From contig JAFZGH010000287.1 in the NCBI GenBank assembly GCA_017555465.1, positions 1 through 27,668 of the forward strand: 27,668 nt of DNA, read 5' to 3'. Origin of the DNA: Akkermansia sp. Its GTDB lineage: Bacteria > Verrucomicrobiota > Verrucomicrobiia > Verrucomicrobiales > Akkermansiaceae. Of this stretch, positions 15,208-22,502 are shown in pieces. Position numbers and translations under genes: made by a program. The notes beneath the pieces were generated by a model, which did no database searches, was not told the DNA's origin, and was given only the letters and a program-made list of their open reading frames with translations. Within the stretch, counting starts at the first letter, position 1; each line of letters begins with the position of its first letter.

Positions 15208-16404
15208 TCAGATTGCGGCTGCTTTATAGATGTCGGCTGCTTCCTTGGCCGTGATGGGATGCACCCCGGGGAGTGTGGGAGTGGCGACTCCGCCTCCATA
15301 CACATGACAAGCTGCTTGTGCCATGGCATCGAAATCCGCATTGGCTGGAATACCAAGCTCCTGCATGGTCTGGGGTAATCCCAGCTCGCGATACCAGCTC
15401 CGCAGTCGGGATATGCCTTCCTGTATCACGGCTGCCGTGTCCCGGTGCGGTGCAACTCCCATGACATTGACTGCCCATTGGGCAAAAATGCCGGCATTAG
15501 CGGGCCAGACTGCTTCCATATAGGCTGGTACAATAACGGCGAGTCCGGCGCCGTGCGGCACATCGTACAATGCACTCAGTTCGTGTTCCAGTCCGTGGCA
15601 GGCCCAGCTTTGCTCCCGCCCCAGTCCGAGCAGGTCGTTGTGTGCAATCGTGCCGCTGAGCGCCAGCTGCCCCCAGGCATCAACATCGGCCAGATTCCTG
15701 TTGAGCTTCCGGGCTTCGAGCATGATGGTGCGCATGGTGGCTTCGGCCAGTGCATCTGTTAAATCGGTCTGTGTGGTGTTGGTGAAGTAACGCTCGAATA
15801 TATGGCAGAGCATGTCGCATGCTCCATAGGCCATCTGTTCTTTTGGCAGAGTCAGGAACAGAGTCGGGTCAACAATGCTGAGAACCGGCCGCAGCATCAT
15901 GTGTTTGAAGCCCAGTTTGCGTTTTGTTTGTTCATCCGACAGGACGGTGTTCGGGCTGTTCTCGCTACCTGCAGCGGGCAAGGTAAGCACGGTGGCAACG
16001 GGCAGGGGATTGTGTTCTGGAATGGAGCCTTTGTGGGAATATAGCTCCCAGATATCGCAGGTGTTCGGAGTGCCCACGGCTATGCCCTTGGCCGAATCAA
16101 TCACACTGCCTCCACCGACTGCGAGTACGAGGGTCACTCCTTCTTTCCTGCAGAGTTCGATGCCCTGACGCACGAGTGCAACGCTTGGATTCGGCTTGAC
16201 CCCGCCTAGTTCCACATAGCTGATACCTGCTGCATCCAGGCTGTTGCGGATGCGTTCAATCGTTCCTGTGCGAATGACACTGCCACCACCGTAGTGCAGC
16301 AGAATTCTTCCGCTGATTAACGGGCTGAGCAGTTTTCCGATGTTAAGATGTTCTCCCGGTCCGTACACATACCGTGTGGAGTTGCAGTAGTTGAAATTCA
16401 GCAT
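15208..16404 (-). CDS. Iron-containing alcohol dehydrogenase, YqhD/BdhA type
   Basis: A group III NAD(P)-dependent alcohol/aldehyde oxidoreductase of 398 residues. The start (NFNYCNSTRYVYGPG) and the nucleotide loop GGGSVIDSAKGIA near residue 98 are family marks. GACDMLCHIFERYF carries the metal aspartate and histidine, and the block with HGLEHELSALYDVPHGAGLA gives the remaining two metal histidines, so the Fe/Zn site is complete. YqhD-like enzymes reduce short aldehydes, often with NADPH; the GGGS turn does not decide between cofactors. Its start is fixed by a promoter whose TAGAAT box is six bases before the ATG. It lies divergent from the polysaccharide deacetylase gene. The substrate is unknown. 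Confidence 0.92.
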   Translation of the reverse strand: MLNFNYCNSTRYVYGPGEHLNIGKLLSPLISGRILLHYGGGSVIRTGTIERIRNSLDAAGISYVELGGVKPNPSVALVRQGIELCRKEGVTLVLAVGGGSVIDSAKGIAVGTPNTCDIWELYSHKGSIPEHNPLPVATVLTLPAAGSENSPNTVLSDEQTKRKLGFKHMMLRPVLSIVDPTLFLTLPKEQMAYGACDMLCHIFERYFTNTTQTDLTDALAEATMRTIMLEARKLNRNLADVDAWGQLALSGTIAHNDLLGLGREQSWACHGLEHELSALYDVPHGAGLAVIVPAYMEAVWPANAGIFAQWAVNVMGVAPHRDTAAVIQEGISRLRSWYRELGLPQTMQELGIPANADFDAMAQAACHVYGGGVATPTLPGVHPITAKEAADIYKAAAI

Positions 16405-16410
16405 GTGTTC

Positions 16411-16439
16411 ATTCTAGCATAGAGCGGAGGGGGTGTCCA
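16411..16439 (-). promoter_or_regulatory. Leaderless promoter of the alcohol dehydrogenase gene
   Basis: On the minus strand TGGACA (16439-16434), a 17-base spacer and TAGAAT (16416-16411) are followed by six bases and the ATG at 16404. The predicted +1 is the A of ATG. Confidence 0.65.
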
Positions 16440-16461
16440 TGCAAAATGACGCCGAAAGGGG

Positions 16462-16490
16462 TTGCCTTTTGCGCGGGTGCGCGATAAAAT
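16462..16490 (+). promoter_or_regulatory. Promoter of the deacetylase-cobA/hemD-hemA cluster
   Basis: TTGCCT (16462-16467), a 17-base spacer and TAAAAT (16485-16490) precede the ATG at 16504, with a leader of about 7 bases. Its -35 is only 22 bases from the -35 of the divergent dehydrogenase promoter. Confidence 0.6.
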
Positions 16491-16503
16491 GCCGCCACTT
16501 GCC

Positions 16504-17619
16504 ATGCGGATGAAATTTGGATTACATATGATATGTCTGGCCTCTGTTCTGGGAATGGTGGCTTGCCAGCAGCAACAGCAACAACAGCAGCAGACACAGG
16601 TTGTGGAGACGGTTCCTGCTGTGAAACCTGTTCAAGTCAAGCCTCGTCCCGTTGTGAAGCCCCGGCCTGTTGTAAAACCTCGTCCCCTTGTCAAGCCGAT
16701 TCAGGTGAAGCCGGTTGTGAAGCCTGAGCCCAGCGAAACAATTGCAGAAACTGCTACATCCCATTCCGAACCGGAGCAGGAAGCCGTGAAACAGCCTGTT
16801 CGTTTGAAGCCTTTGGCTAAACGCGTGAGCCATGTGCCGATGAAAGGTAAATATGTGGCGCTCACTTTTGACGACGGCCCCCATGCTTCCCTTACCCCCA
16901 GAGCGTTGGATATTCTGAACCGCCATGGTGCTAAAGGTACATTCTTCATGCTTGGGAGCAATGCTTTGCGTAATCAATCTGTTGTAGCCCGTGCTGCAGC
17001 AGAAGGGCACGAACTGGGCGTGCACACCTGGACTCATATCAAGATGAACTCATCTTCCCGCGCCAAGGTGGATAGAGAGGTGACCCGTACACAGAATCTG
17101 CTGGGCAAGATTTCCGGTACCTATCCTCGTGTGATGCGCCCTCCTTACGGGGCGACGAATCAGACGCTTGTCAACCACATGTATAACCGCTATGGGATGG
17201 CTTCCGTATTGTGGGATGTGGACACTCTTGACTGGCGCAAACCCGGTGTGAGCAAAGTTGTTTCAACGGCCGTATCGAAAGCACGCCCCGGTTCTATTAT
17301 TCTGGTGCATGATATTCATGCTTCGACGCTGAATGCGCTGGAGGATATTGTGACTGGGTTGCAGGCTCGTGGATTCAAGCTGGTGACTGTGTCTGAGTTG
17401 TTGCTGCTGGCCAGGAAGGAAGCGGAGATGCCGGCGCCCCCGGCCGAACCGGAAACTCCTGTGCAGGAAATACCTGAAAGCTCTGATACTGAAGCGCAGC
17501 CCCAGCCTGTTGAGGTTCCGACGCAGCTTGTGCAGCCGACTGCCCAGCAGGAAGCGGATATGCACGCCGCCAGTGATGTGGCTCCCACTCTTCAACCTGT
17601 GAATTTCATTCTTCCATAA
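16504..17619 (+). CDS. Polysaccharide deacetylase (CE4, NodB domain) lipoprotein
   Basis: A 371-residue envelope enzyme, expected to remove acetyl groups from peptidoglycan or another polysaccharide. The signal MRMKFGLHMICLASVLGMVAC ends in a lipobox-like MVAC, followed at once by nine glutamines and then a Lys-Pro linker with KPRPVV repeats. The NodB domain covers about residues 110-300. Its motifs are complete: TFDDGPH (D123, D124), HTWTH (H174, H178), RPPYGA, WDVDTLDW and ILVHDIH. After it comes a Pro/Glu/Gln-rich tail of some 70 residues. A reading from TTG at 16462 is rejected because it starts inside the promoter. cobA-hemD begins four bases downstream, so the operon joins cell-wall and tetrapyrrole genes. 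The lipid attachment is inferred. Confidence 0.88.
   Translation: MRMKFGLHMICLASVLGMVACQQQQQQQQQTQVVETVPAVKPVQVKPRPVVKPRPVVKPRPLVKPIQVKPVVKPEPSETIAETATSHSEPEQEAVKQPVRLKPLAKRVSHVPMKGKYVALTFDDGPHASLTPRALDILNRHGAKGTFFMLGSNALRNQSVVARAAAEGHELGVHTWTHIKMNSSSRAKVDREVTRTQNLLGKISGTYPRVMRPPYGATNQTLVNHMYNRYGMASVLWDVDTLDWRKPGVSKVVSTAVSKARPGSIILVHDIHASTLNALEDIVTGLQARGFKLVTVSELLLLARKEAEMPAPPAEPETPVQEIPESSDTEAQPQPVEVPTQLVQPTAQQEADMHAASDVAPTLQPVNFILP
16639..16692 (+). repeat. Three 18-base repeats coding KPRPVV
   Basis: Three in-frame copies (16639-16656, 16657-16674, 16675-16692) code KPRPVV, KPRPVV and KPRPLV, flanked by related KPVQV and KPVV units up to about 16731. Copies differ at the third base, so the repeat is old and held at protein level. 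It forms a stiff, basic linker between the lipobox and the NodB domain. Confidence 0.85.
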
Positions 17620-17623
17620 TTTC

Positions 17624-19153
17624 ATGAGCAAAACCGCAATGAAGGGAAAAGTTTATCTGATAGGTGCAGGCCCCGGAGACCCCGGCCTGATGACTCTGAA
17701 AGGCCGCGATTTGATTGCCCAGGCTGATTGCCTGGTGTACGATGCCCTGGCTTCCCCCGCCATGTTGTCGTGGCTTAAACCGGGGTGTGAGCAGATATTT
17801 GTGGGCAAGCGTGCCGGTAATCACGCGATGCCGCAGGATGATATCAATGCGCTTCTAGTGAAATGTGCGGGTAAATATGCTTGCACCGTGCGCCTGAAAG
17901 GGGGAGACCCATATGTGTTCGGGCGTGGTGGGGAAGAAGCCCTGGCTTTACATGCCGCTTCGGTGCCTTTCGAAGTGGTACCGGGAATAAGTTCTGCCAT
18001 TGCCGGACCGGCGTACGCCGGTATACCTGTGACGCACCGGGATTTCTGCAACCAGTTTACCGTGTTCACGGGGCACGAAAGTGCCCGGAAAACGGAGTCA
18101 TCGCTGGATATTGCCGGAATTGCCGCGGCCGGTGGCACAAAAGTGATGCTGATGGGGATGAGCCGCCTGCGTGAAACGCTGCAGGCCCTCATGGATGCCG
18201 GGCAACCGGGGGCTGTGCCTGCTGCCGCCATTCAGTGGGCTGCAACCGGACGTCAGAAGAGGGTCTGTGCGACTGTGGCAACCCTGGCTGATGCTGTTGA
18301 AACAGCGGGAATTGCTTCTCCTGCGGTCGTGGTAATCGGGCAGGTGGTGCAGCTTGCTTCACAGCTGGATTGGCGCGCGGAGCTGCCGCTTTGTGGTCGC
18401 CGCATTGTAGTGACCCGCACACGCGAACAGGCCAGTGAATTGAGCAGTCGGCTGGAATCGCTTGGAGCCGATGTGATTGAATTGCCGACTATTCGTATTT
18501 CTGACCCGACGGATAAACGTGATTTTGCTGAAGCCGTGGTGGATGCACCGCATTACGACTGGCTTGTATTCTCGAGTCCGAATGGTGTGCGTCGCTTTTT
18601 CCAGGCGTTCTTTGCCGTATACGAAGATATACGCGAAATTGGTGGTGCACGAATTGCTGCAGTTGGCGCAGGGACGGCGGCAGAGCTTAAGAAATACGGC
18701 CTGATGGTGGATGTGATGCCCCGGAAGGCAGTGGCAGAGGAGTTGATTGCTGAATTTGACCGGAAGGGGGACGAGTTCGGCGGTGTGGCAAACGTGACCA
18801 TGCTCTGGGTGCATGGTGAACAGGCTCGCCGAGTCATCTATGATGAGTTAATGAAACGCCAGGCCATTGTGGATGAATGTCTGGCATATAGCACCGTTCC
18901 TGAAACAGAAGATACGACCGGGGCGCAGAAACGGCTGCGCGAGGAAGGTGCCGACATTATCACCTTTACAAGCAGCAGCACAGTGCGCCATTTCATGGGC
19001 TTGAATATTCCTTTGCCTCATGGTTGCAAAATTGCCAGTATCGGCCCGGTGACAACGGCTACATTGGCTGAATATGGGCTTAAACCTGATGTGGAGGCTG
19101 CTGAGCACACGATTCCCAGTCTTGTGTCAGCGCTTACCGAATTGAAAGATTGA
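17624..19153 (+). CDS. Fused uroporphyrinogen-III C-methyltransferase and uroporphyrinogen-III synthase (CobA-HemD)
   Basis: A 509-residue two-enzyme fusion. Residues 1-245 are the SAM-dependent methyltransferase (CobA/SUMT): YLIGAGPGDPGLMTLKG, RLKGGDPYVFGRGGEE, VPGISSAIAGPAYAGIPVTHRD and GTKVMLMGM are all in place, so precorrin-2 can be made toward siroheme or cobalamin. From about residue 255, CGRRIVVTRTREQASELSSRLESLGADVIELP begins HemD, which closes hydroxymethylbilane to uroporphyrinogen III; FSSPNGVRRFF and FTSSSTVRHF are its usual motifs. Such fusions are known in several phyla. The gene starts four bases after the deacetylase and ends two bases before hemA. hemC is not in the window. 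A start at the second ATG (17639) is possible. Confidence 0.95.
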   Translation: MSKTAMKGKVYLIGAGPGDPGLMTLKGRDLIAQADCLVYDALASPAMLSWLKPGCEQIFVGKRAGNHAMPQDDINALLVKCAGKYACTVRLKGGDPYVFGRGGEEALALHAASVPFEVVPGISSAIAGPAYAGIPVTHRDFCNQFTVFTGHESARKTESSLDIAGIAAAGGTKVMLMGMSRLRETLQALMDAGQPGAVPAAAIQWAATGRQKRVCATVATLADAVETAGIASPAVVVIGQVVQLASQLDWRAELPLCGRRIVVTRTREQASELSSRLESLGADVIELPTIRISDPTDKRDFAEAVVDAPHYDWLVFSSPNGVRRFFQAFFAVYEDIREIGGARIAAVGAGTAAELKKYGLMVDVMPRKAVAEELIAEFDRKGDEFGGVANVTMLWVHGEQARRVIYDELMKRQAIVDECLAYSTVPETEDTTGAQKRLREEGADIITFTSSSTVRHFMGLNIPLPHGCKIASIGPVTTATLAEYGLKPDVEAAEHTIPSLVSALTELKD

Positions 19154-19155
19154 AC

Positions 19156-20208
19156 ATGAGCGGTTCTTTGCACATGTATTGCCTGGGGGTGAATTACCGC
19201 AACTGCCCGGTTGCGGTGCGCGAGCAGTTTGCTGTTCCCAGACACCAGCTGTCTGAGACGAATCTCAAACTTGCTTCATTGCCAGGTGTGCAGGAATGTG
19301 TGTTGCTTTCTACGTGTAACCGGACTGAAATTTATTACTGGAGCACCTCGTCTGAAGACGAGCCTCAATCGGCTATCCTGTCTCATTTCCTCGGAAATGC
19401 GCCGGCATCAGAGACTCGCCGCAGGTTATTTTATCTGCACAGGGATGAAGAAGCTCTGTTCCATCTGGCAGCCGTGGCATCGGGGCTAGATTCCATGGTG
19501 TTGGGTGAGACTGAAATCTTCGGTCAGCTCAAGGATGCGTACCAGGTGGCGCTTGAAGCCGGGACGACGGCCTCCTTCGCCAACCGCACATTTCAGCGTG
19601 TGTTCACCGTCGGTAAGAAAGTCCGCAGTTCATCGCACATTACATCCGGCCCTACATCAGTAGGCGCTGCGGCGGTGCAGATGGCTCAAGGCGTGTTCAA
19701 AGAGCTGGCTGGTGCTCAGGTGCTGGTGGTGGGGGCAGGTGAGGTGGCACGTACCACCGCGCAGAGCCTGCGTTCGCGAGGCGCTCAGAGCATTTTTGTA
19801 GCCAATCGTTCCTATGAGCGAGCAGTGGATCTTGCCTCGCAGGTGGGTGGCAACGTGATCCGGTTTACGGAATGGATTCCATATCTGGAAAATATTGATA
19901 TCGTCATTGTTTCCACGGCATCGCCAGCATATGTCGTTTCGCCTCAGGTGTTGGAACAGGTGCAGCAGACTCGCCGGCGACCGCTTTTCCTGATTGATTT
20001 GTCTGTGCCGCGAAATGTTAATCCCGCTTGTTCTCTGGTGGACGATGTGTACGTGTATGATATGGATGCCCTGGAGGAAATGACCGCGGAAACCCGGCGG
20101 CAGCGCAGTGCGGAAATTTACCATTGCGAACAGATTATCCGGGAGTGGCTGCGAGAGGACGGAAAGACCCTTTTTTCTCTGCGCGCAGGGCAGTTACAGC
20201 AGGATTGA
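19156..20208 (+). CDS. hemA: Glutamyl-tRNA reductase (HemA), short form
   Basis: Reduces glutamyl-tRNA(Glu) with NADPH to glutamate-1-semialdehyde, the first step of tetrapyrrole synthesis by the C5 route. The catalytic cysteine is C54 in LLSTCNRTEIYYW, and GLDSMVLGETEIFGQLKDAY and VFTVGKKVRSSSHI follow. The NADPH-binding stretch is VLVVGAGEVARTTAQSL. At 350 residues it is shorter than the usual 410-430; the C-terminal dimerisation helices seem cut after LREDGKTLFSLRAG. Short forms exist, so this need not be a defect. I start at ATG 19156, two bases past the cobA-hemD stop, instead of the TTG at 19150. Eight T residues follow the stop at once, suggesting termination there. Confidence 0.93.
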   Translation: MSGSLHMYCLGVNYRNCPVAVREQFAVPRHQLSETNLKLASLPGVQECVLLSTCNRTEIYYWSTSSEDEPQSAILSHFLGNAPASETRRRLFYLHRDEEALFHLAAVASGLDSMVLGETEIFGQLKDAYQVALEAGTTASFANRTFQRVFTVGKKVRSSSHITSGPTSVGAAAVQMAQGVFKELAGAQVLVVGAGEVARTTAQSLRSRGAQSIFVANRSYERAVDLASQVGGNVIRFTEWIPYLENIDIVIVSTASPAYVVSPQVLEQVQQTRRRPLFLIDLSVPRNVNPACSLVDDVYVYDMDALEEMTAETRRQRSAEIYHCEQIIREWLREDGKTLFSLRAGQLQQD

Positions 20209-20292
20209 TTTTTTTTGAAGAAAATTGAACATCTGTTATGCGGAATTGTCTATACGCTATCTTCTCTTCCTTCTGAACCGTTATTCTGTAAT

Positions 20293-20859
20293 ATGGACAA
20301 GCAGCCGCATTTTTCAAGTTCTGTTTCTGAAGAACAAATTGTCGCTCTTTTGTCGACATTGCGCGTGGAGCAAACACCGGAGGCTGATTTTGAAGCCCGT
20401 TTCCTGGAGGAATTCCATGAGCGAGTAGCGAGAGAAGCGGTTTGCTGTCCTGCGCGGCGGCATCTTCTGGCGCATTTGCTGCAATTGCTTGATAATGTCG
20501 GTCGCGGTCGCTTTGCGTTTGGCGCGTCTGCATTTGGTTTCGGCGCACTGGCGCTTTGTTATGCTTTGTTCCCGGGAGCTCAGAGCGGTGTGGAGACAGC
20601 AGCTGCCGTGGCTCCCGGGAAAAATGAAGCACCTTTGCTGATTCCCGCCTTATCACATGATCTGGCGGATTGTACATCTATCCGGGTGGAACCGGTACAA
20701 TCTGTTTTTGAGGTCGGTGGTGTGACTATAACCAGAGGAGCCAATACCACGGTAATTGAAGTGCCTCATTCCTACGTGCCGGCGCAGCGTGGTTCAGAAG
20801 CGGGAAAGGCTGCTAACCGCGTGTTGTTGCCGTCCAGCGCTGTACGGTACGCTTTCTGA
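20293..20859 (+). CDS. Single-pass membrane protein of unknown function
   Basis: A 188-residue protein. The first 70 residues look cytoplasmic and helical (FEARFLEEFHERVAREAV, then CCPARRHLLAHLLQLLD), residues 74-94 form one membrane segment (FAFGASAFGFGALALCYALF), and the remaining 90 would be periplasmic, with a beta-rich motif VFEVGGVTITRGANTTVIEV. That topology resembles anti-sigma factors, but there is no zinc H-x3-C-x2-C motif and no sigma-factor gene next to it, so the role is open. I start at ATG 20293, because the 26 extra residues of the TTG reading carry no family sign. It is 85 bases past hemA, and 91 bases before a promoter-led cluster. Confidence 0.6.
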   Translation: MDKQPHFSSSVSEEQIVALLSTLRVEQTPEADFEARFLEEFHERVAREAVCCPARRHLLAHLLQLLDNVGRGRFAFGASAFGFGALALCYALFPGAQSGVETAAAVAPGKNEAPLLIPALSHDLADCTSIRVEPVQSVFEVGGVTITRGANTTVIEVPHSYVPAQRGSEAGKAANRVLLPSSAVRYAF

Positions 20860-20911
20860 ACCCAGGAAGACGTTTTCTTGAGTACAACCCTCGATGGAGT
20901 GGGATTCTGGC

Positions 20912-20940
20912 TTGCATTGATAACAGGCATTTGATATACT
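20912..20940 (+). promoter_or_regulatory. Promoter of the zinc-ribbon/transglutaminase-like cluster
   Basis: TTGCAT (20912-20917), a 17-base spacer and TATACT (20935-20940) end ten bases ahead of the ATG at 20951, leaving a leader of about 4 bases. Confidence 0.6.
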
Positions 20941-20950
20941 CCGATGCGCA

Positions 20951-22474
20951 ATGGAAGTTGAGTGCAGCAAATGCCAGCAGAAGTTTGAGGGCGATGTGGT
21001 TGATATGCCCGTTTGCCCTGATTGCCTGAGAAAAGAGTTTACCATCACTGCCACCCGCCTGGATGAGCAGGAGCGGGCTGAATTAGTTGCAGAATATGCG
21101 GCTTCGATGAAGCGCCAGTCTGCCCGCGCTGCAGCAATGGGTGTGGTGTATGCATCTGGTAGCGCCTTTGATGCTGGGCGTCTCCTGCGTCTCGCTCTGG
21201 GAATCGGCTTGTTCCTCGTCTGCGCGCTTATATTCTTTATCAGCGATAAAGACACTGGCATCAACTTCCTGACCGATGGAGATATCAGCACGCAGCGTAT
21301 ATTTTCCATGGTGTTCTGTGGTGCGGCTGCTGTGTTGATTGCAACAGCGCCGGTGTATTTCAAAAAGATTGCCTATATTGCAGCTTTTTGCGTTCTCTTG
21401 TTGGGGTGGGTTATGCCTGACTTGCTGGCGGCTGCTCTGAAAGCAGCTGAAGAAGAGCGGAAAAACACGCTGGCATTAAATGCTACTGAAGAAAAGAAGC
21501 AGCTGGATTCAGAGGGTGGCCCGGTTTTGACGGATGCTGATCTGCAGGTGTTCTATGCTTTGCGTTCTGTTTCTCACCGCCTTTCTCACTATGCTGTTTT
21601 TATTGATAAACAGGATAGCCGAACTCGTGAAATTGTCCGTGAGGCACTTGGCCGTTTGCTGCAGGCTGAGTACACCCGGGCCTATACCCGTGCCAACGGT
21701 GCTTTGTTTGTCTGTAATAATGTGCCGGGAACCCGCCGTAATATTTCAGATGTTCTGGTGCGCTTTGGCACGGTGACTCATGCCGTACCGGACAAAGGGG
21801 TGTATGAAGTGCGCTTTGACCCGGATCGTGCCAATATGGTGAGCCAGTATTCCCCGGAGGTGCTCACATCTCCCATGCATGCATCGTATGTTGCTGCAAA
21901 TTTAAGTGAGTTGCGGTGCCTTGATCCGCTTCGCGTTCGTATGTCTGCCCGGTCTCTGGCCAATTCGGATGTCCAGGTTCTGCGCGGTGAGATTCGCCAG
22001 ACTCTGCTGGAAGTCCTGCAAGACCCCTGGGCGTCAGCACCCGATACTTATTCGGCGTTAATTGATGCTCTGGTGGTATACAGTTTTAAAAAAGATAAGG
22101 AGGCCACGCAGGTGTGCTACAATTATTTTGAAGCCCGCCATTCATTGAAGCGAGAAGTCAACAGGAATGTAATCCGCTACCTCATCATGCAGAATCCAGC
22201 AGCCATGGTTTCGCCTATTATTGATTTGTGGACAGAAAATCCTGTGGAATGGGCAGATATGTTGTCGCTGCTTGGTTTCAGAGCACAGGCACCGCTCCTT
22301 GCCAGATTGAAAAAGACTGAAAATATTCGACTTATAGGCTCGATTCTCAAATACATGGAGAATCATGGCACCGCTGAAGCTCTACCTGCAATAGAGCCGT
22401 TCCTGGAATATCCTGATTCTATTATCCGCCATTCTGCCCGCGCTGCTGTAACCGCATTGCAGACCCGGAAGTGA
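20951..22474 (+). CDS. Membrane protein with N-terminal zinc ribbon and C-terminal HEAT-like repeats
   Basis: A 507-residue protein with no family I can name. Four cysteines (C5, C8, C22, C25) in two CxxC pairs form a zinc ribbon at the start. Three hydrophobic segments lie at about 78-97, 117-136 and 140-160. The 340 residues after them are soluble: first a mixed region (HRLSHYAVFIDKQDSRTREIVREALGRLL), then helical pairs like HEAT repeats in the last 120 (IIDLWTENPVEWADMLSLLGF, ALPAIEPFLEYPDSIIRHSARAAVTAL). Three segments would put the zinc ribbon and the HEAT-like part on opposite sides of the membrane. It has its own promoter, and the next gene starts 28 bases later. It may be a scaffold for its neighbours, which is inference. 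Confidence 0.75.
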   Translation: MEVECSKCQQKFEGDVVDMPVCPDCLRKEFTITATRLDEQERAELVAEYAASMKRQSARAAAMGVVYASGSAFDAGRLLRLALGIGLFLVCALIFFISDKDTGINFLTDGDISTQRIFSMVFCGAAAVLIATAPVYFKKIAYIAAFCVLLLGWVMPDLLAAALKAAEEERKNTLALNATEEKKQLDSEGGPVLTDADLQVFYALRSVSHRLSHYAVFIDKQDSRTREIVREALGRLLQAEYTRAYTRANGALFVCNNVPGTRRNISDVLVRFGTVTHAVPDKGVYEVRFDPDRANMVSQYSPEVLTSPMHASYVAANLSELRCLDPLRVRMSARSLANSDVQVLRGEIRQTLLEVLQDPWASAPDTYSALIDALVVYSFKKDKEATQVCYNYFEARHSLKREVNRNVIRYLIMQNPAAMVSPIIDLWTENPVEWADMLSLLGFRAQAPLLARLKKTENIRLIGSILKYMENHGTAEALPAIEPFLEYPDSIIRHSARAAVTALQTRK

Positions 22475-22502
22475 ATAAAAATTAGTCGTAGAAAAATCTC
22501 AT

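Noticed and set aside
16562..16591. Glutamine run as a phase-variable microsatellite
   Set aside because: The codons alternate irregularly between CAA and CAG, and loss of one repeat unit would stay in frame, so on-off switching is unlikely.
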